Source: Prorocentrum cordatum (taxonomy: Eukaryota; Sar; Dinophyceae; Prorocentrales; Prorocentraceae). From it: a DNA stretch of 64,000 bases. This document shows, piece after piece, positions 60,460 to 64,000 of the stretch (positions within the stretch are counted from its first letter, which is position 1; each line of letters starts with the position of its first letter). Under the pieces are notes generated by a model. It was not told the origin of the DNA and did no database searches. It was given only the letters and a program-made list of their open reading frames with translations. The stretch is taken from NCBI GenBank assembly GCA_963575745.1, contig CAUYUJ010002742.1, forward strand, positions 1 to 64,000, read 5' to 3'. A program made the translations under genes and the position numbers.

Positions 60460-60592
60460 ACAGGAGGAATCTTCAAACATAGTTTTAAAGATCGTCAGGG
60501 GACGATGTTTGTCTATTGTGGAGTATTTCTGGCTATTTTGAAATTTTCTTCCAAAAATCCGCCTGTAGGAGGACATGCCCGACCTAATCCTG
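60460..60592. mobile_element. Family D MITE-like element, copy 4
   Basis: CCTACAGGAGGAATCTTCAAAC at the left and ATCCGCCTGTAGGAGGACAT plus GCCCGACCTAA at the right form inverted ends. The interior has CAGGGGACGATGTTTGTC. It follows directly on a truncated family B left end, so it may have inserted into it. Confidence 0.65.
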
Positions 60593-60628
60593 AAGGTCTG
60601 GAGCACACTCCACTCTGTGCCCTGGGGT

Positions 60629-60770
60629 ACAGTGGAAGCCAATGCCAAGAGACGCCTTGCTTGCCTCCAGGGTGCCCTGGTTTTTGGTTTTGCAATGGAA
60701 AGCGTGACGTTCCCGCACCACAAATCAATTTACTCTCTGGGGTCTCAGGGTTGGGTTTTTTGTCGCAGTG
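60629..60770 (+). mobile_element. Family B element, copy 7
   Basis: ACAGTGGAAGCCAATGCCAA, CTTGCCTCCAGGGTGCCCTG, TCTCAGGGTTGGGTTTTTTG. Right end slightly truncated. Confidence 0.6.
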
Positions 60771-60852
60771 CGCATTTTGTCAGCGTCGTTTCACCGAGCT
60801 CTAACGTTAGAACCAAAGAAGAAAAAAACGCCATGTACATAAACCTTTGGCG

Positions 60853-60985
60853 CTCCGCGCGGATTTCTTGGATCCGCGCTGGGCCCCCCTCGGCGGCGCC
60901 TCTGGCGTCGCCCCTGGCGCGCTCCGCGCGCCAGGGAGGGGGGACCTTAGCAAGCCCAGGGTTCGCCAGGGACTGGCTTCCCCCC
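60853..60985. repeat. Family E palindromic repeat, copy 3
   Basis: CCGCGCGGATTTCTTGGATC and GGCGCGCTCCGCGCGCCAGG. Confidence 0.6.
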
Positions 60986-61594
60986 GAAGTGACGAACACC
61001 TGTCCAAAACACTCCCGGAACCCTTCCAAAAGCCGCCCGGAACACTTCCCGGAGTGCTTTCGGAGGTTTTGGGAGGGATTCGGCTGCTTTAAAAAGGAAA
61101 CCAATCCCTAGCGAACCCTGGATTTTCGAATGGTAAACAGGATTTTGCCAAAGGACAGCTGGGGCAAGGGGAGAAGGGAGAAGGCTTCGAACTGCGGCTG
61201 CAGAAGTCTCGGGCGAGCCATTAATCTGCTTCAGCGCAATACATTGACTTTCTAACCCTACTCTGGGTTTTTTCTTAAGCGTAAGGGGGTACCCCCCCGA
61301 CGGTGGTCAACCTCGCCTCATCGTCGCGCCGCGACCGGGGTCGGAGCGCCTTCGGCGCGCGGTGGCTGCCCGCGACGGGGGTCGATGTGGGGCTGTCGGC
61401 GGGGGTGACGCCCCTCCGACGCTTAGTAGAAACTCGGAGTGAGCGCATTCCCACCCAGATCCCCTAAGAATCGGGCGAATGGGGTCTTTGGAAATGGGGC
61501 CGCGAAACGTGCGCGCAATAACTAGTTCATGCAATAGTTGGAAACGATCACATACATCGTACTGTGCCTCGTAATGGTTGGAAACGATAACATG

Positions 61595-61795
61595 CATCGT
61601 ACTGGGGTGGTAAAATTGTGGGGCCCCCACAATCTTACCACCCCAGTTGTGGGGATGTACCCCTCGAGGCCCGAGGGGAGCAGCCCGTGCCTCCATCAAA
61701 TTAAGGGGGGTGAAGCGGACAGTGGGACCCAGACCACCAGGCCACCATGCCCCGCCAATGGGGATGAGGGGTCGGTTCAGCGATGTTCACTTTGG
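61595..61795 (+). mobile_element. Family C element interior, copy 3, with hairpin
   Basis: TTGTGGGGCCCCCACAA at about 61616-61632 is a perfect hairpin with no loop to speak of. It is followed by ACCACCCCAGTTGTGGGGAT and the family C interior, ending GGGTCGGTTCAGCGATGTTC. Confidence 0.6.
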
Positions 61796-61807
61796 GCGAG
61801 GGCAGGG

Positions 61808-61935
61808 AGGAGGAGGAGGAGGAGGAGGAGGAGGATGAGGAGGAGGAGGAGGAGGAGGAGGAGGAGGAGGGAGGAGAGGAAGTAGGGAAGAGGAGGAGGA
61901 GGAGGAGGAAGTAGGGAAGAGGAGGAGGAGGCGGG
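61808..61935 (+). repeat. GGA microsatellite
   Basis: GGA triplets with two GGAAGTAGGGAAGA insertions. Confidence 0.9.
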
Positions 61936-62267
61936 GACAGGGGTCGATAAGCGATGTTCATTTTTCACCAGCTAACGCGCAGTCTTAAAACAAATCAATG
62001 AAACAACTATGAATTACTAAAGCGAGAAGCAGATTTCTCAAACTGCGCCGCCTCATCACATCGAGACAACACATCATTCAGTAAACGCAGAAGCCGGTGT
62101 ACTAAATTCAGAAACGGATGTTCTAAATCCGGGGCCGTTGTTCTACATTCCAGATTTGATCATCACCATGATTTGATTGGCTCGATCAATCTTGGGCGAG
62201 GGCACAGGACCCAGATCCACAGGTAGATTCAGGGGAACGCAGAATGACATAAACATCACAACTCCGA

Positions 62268-62350
62268 GGTCCGCGCGGATTTCTCGGATCCACGCTGGAC
62301 CCCCTTTGGCGGCTCCTCTGGCGCCGCCCTTAGCGCGCTGAGCTCCGACA
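62268..62350. repeat. Family E palindromic repeat, copy 4
   Basis: TCCGCGCGGATTTCTCGGAT and GGCGCCGCCCTTAGCGCGCT. The preceding GGGGAACGCAGAATGACAT also precedes copy 1 in diverged form (21096-21118). Confidence 0.6.
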
Positions 62351-63000
62351 TTTTATATTTATGTCATTCTACGTTTCCCCAAGATTTGCGTTCGCCCTTT
62401 TCGGGGCAGGGTCCACCGCTGAACACCGACCCTGCGGTCCTTTGCAAGTGCCTGGCTCTACCAGTCGTGCAGCGGCCCAGGCCAATGGCAAGCAGGCCCT
62501 GGAGGATCGCGCTGCAGCCATAGCTGGTCGGGCTGGCTGCAGCCAAGGCCAGGCGAGCTGACGCCCATGCAAAGCCGAGCTCGGCTGAGCCTTTCGAGGG
62601 AGGGCGGTGCCAAGTCGCTGCCTTCAGGCAGGCGTGTTGGTCAGGCACGCCGGGTTGCTTAAAGGGTGCCTCCGCTTCCCTTTCGATAGTGGACAGCGAA
62701 AGAAGAGCACCCAGCGACACTGGTTGCCAAGGTGGTTACAACTCGCCTGTGACACTTAGGTGCGGCGCAGGGTGGAAGGACAGCTCATCACATTTGCGAC
62801 GGCTTCCAGGTAAGCGCCGACATCATGGTAGAAGAGCCCGGGCCCCCCCGCGCAGACCACCCAGGGTCCCGTCCCCGCAGATGTGCGCGCTTCGCTTCAT
62901 CGCTCGCCCTGGACCCTTCCTCCCCCCTGCTCGGGCAGTCAACCTCCTTGCGCAGGCGCAGATTCGGGGACGTCTCTTGGGGGAGGACGGTTGGTAGTAG
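62350..63000. other. Short region without a supported gene
   Basis: Mixed GC-rich sequence; short open frames only. Nothing recognised. Confidence 0.4.
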
Positions 63001-63560
63001 CAGGAGGAGGAGGAGGATGATGACGATGATGGTGATAATGGTGATGATGATGATGGTAATGGTGATGATGATGAAGAAGGAGAAGAAGAAGATGATGATG
63101 ATGATGTTGATGATGATGCTCATGCTCATGCTCATGCTCATGCTTACGGTGATGATGATGGTGGTGGTGCTGATGGTGATGGTGATGGTGATGGTGATGG
63201 TGATGGTGATGGTGATGGTGATGGTGATGATGATGATGATGATGATGGTAATGGTGATGGTGCTAATGCTGATTCTGACGCTGATGCTGCTGCTGATGAT
63301 GGTGGTAGTGGTGATGACGATGGTGATGCTGATGCTGAAGCTGATGCTGATGAATGCAATGATGATGGTGATGCTGATAATGATGTTGATGGTGATGGTG
63401 ATGGTGGCGGTGACGATGGTGATGATGATGATGATGTTGGTGATGATGCTGATGGTGATGATGATGATGGTGATGATGATTATGATTATGAAGCTGATGT
63501 TGATGGTGATGGTTATGATGATGATGGTGGTGATGGTGGTGGTGATGCTGCTGATGTTGG

Positions 63561-63618
<58 letters not shown>

Positions 63619-63742
63619 ACTGATGATGAGAATAATGATGCTGATGCTGATGTTGCTGATGATGCTGATGGTGATGATGATAAGGATGCTGATAATGATG
63701 TTAATGCTGCTGATGATGCTGATGATGATGACGATGACAAGA

Positions 63743-63784
<42 letters not shown>

Positions 63785-63819
63785 CTGCTGCTGCTGCTGA
63801 TGCTGATGGTGATGATGGT

Positions 63820-63872
<53 letters not shown>

Positions 63873-63937
63873 TGATGGTGATGGTGATGGTGATGATGAT
63901 GATGATGGTGGTGGTGGTGATGATGATGATGCTGATA

Positions 63938-64000
<63 letters not shown>
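63001..64000 (+). repeat. GAT/GGT microsatellite to the end of the window
   Basis: About 1 kb of GAT triplets with GGTGAT, GCTGAT and GACGAT sub-blocks. It reaches the last base, so its full length is unknown. Related to the tract at 40225. Confidence 0.95.

Overview
The window looks like nuclear DNA of a dinoflagellate. The decisive evidence is the 22-nt dinoflagellate spliced leader (DinoSL): an exact copy at 14341-14362 and a copy one T short at 45917-45937. Each sits at the 5' end of a full-length non-LTR retrotransposon (LINE). GC-rich coding DNA, sparse genes, very heavy trinucleotide microsatellite content and many short inverted-repeat elements fit the same source. Two runs of exactly 100 N (30867-30966, 56226-56325) are scaffold gaps inside microsatellites. 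The species cannot be named from the sequence alone.

Layout. 1-2740: degenerate AAGA/GGCC repeat blocks and CCT and CTG microsatellites, no gene. 2800-9240: the only stretch of ordinary-looking unique coding DNA, with three same-strand genes: a roughly 498-aa unknown protein broken near its start by a 28-29-bp duplication (3044-4568), a 128-aa coiled-coil protein (5474-5860), and a 675-aa protein with features of a DDE-type transposase (7207-9234). 9240-14260: repeats, a CAG microsatellite and GC-rich filler. 14319-20692: LINE-1, complete, flanked by a 19-bp target-site duplication, with DinoSL plus an older SL relic at the 5' end and a poly(A) tail at the 3' end. 20700-45900: repeat desert with several families of about 120-170-bp inverted-repeat elements, GGA/TCC, CCA, TAG/TCGTAG and GAT microsatellites, a 90-bp satellite (36961-39115), an 83-bp satellite and two composite duplications. 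45917-52910: LINE-2, diverged but of the same architecture, inserted in a TCC microsatellite. 53000-64000: more repeats, the second gap, a 21-bp repeat that can encode a heptapeptide (57700-58930), and a terminal GAT microsatellite.

How the parts work together. Each LINE has an ORF1 with an N-terminal four-cysteine zinc module and coiled coil, then an ORF2 in the +1 frame with apurinic endonuclease, reverse transcriptase (WVDD or FVDD core), a CCHC-like finger, RNase H and a C-terminal zinc module. ORF1 of both elements ends on the same string, CAG CAG YCT CTT then a stop then C, and ORF2 is in the +1 frame. This is the layout of a CUU-stop +1 frameshift signal. With the SL at the element ends, the sequence suggests LINE RNAs that are trans-spliced like ordinary dinoflagellate mRNAs, translated as an ORF1-ORF2 frameshift fusion, and reverse-transcribed with the leader included. 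LINE-1 landed in a copy of a local repeat whose unoccupied relatives are still present at 28.2 and 34.4 kb.
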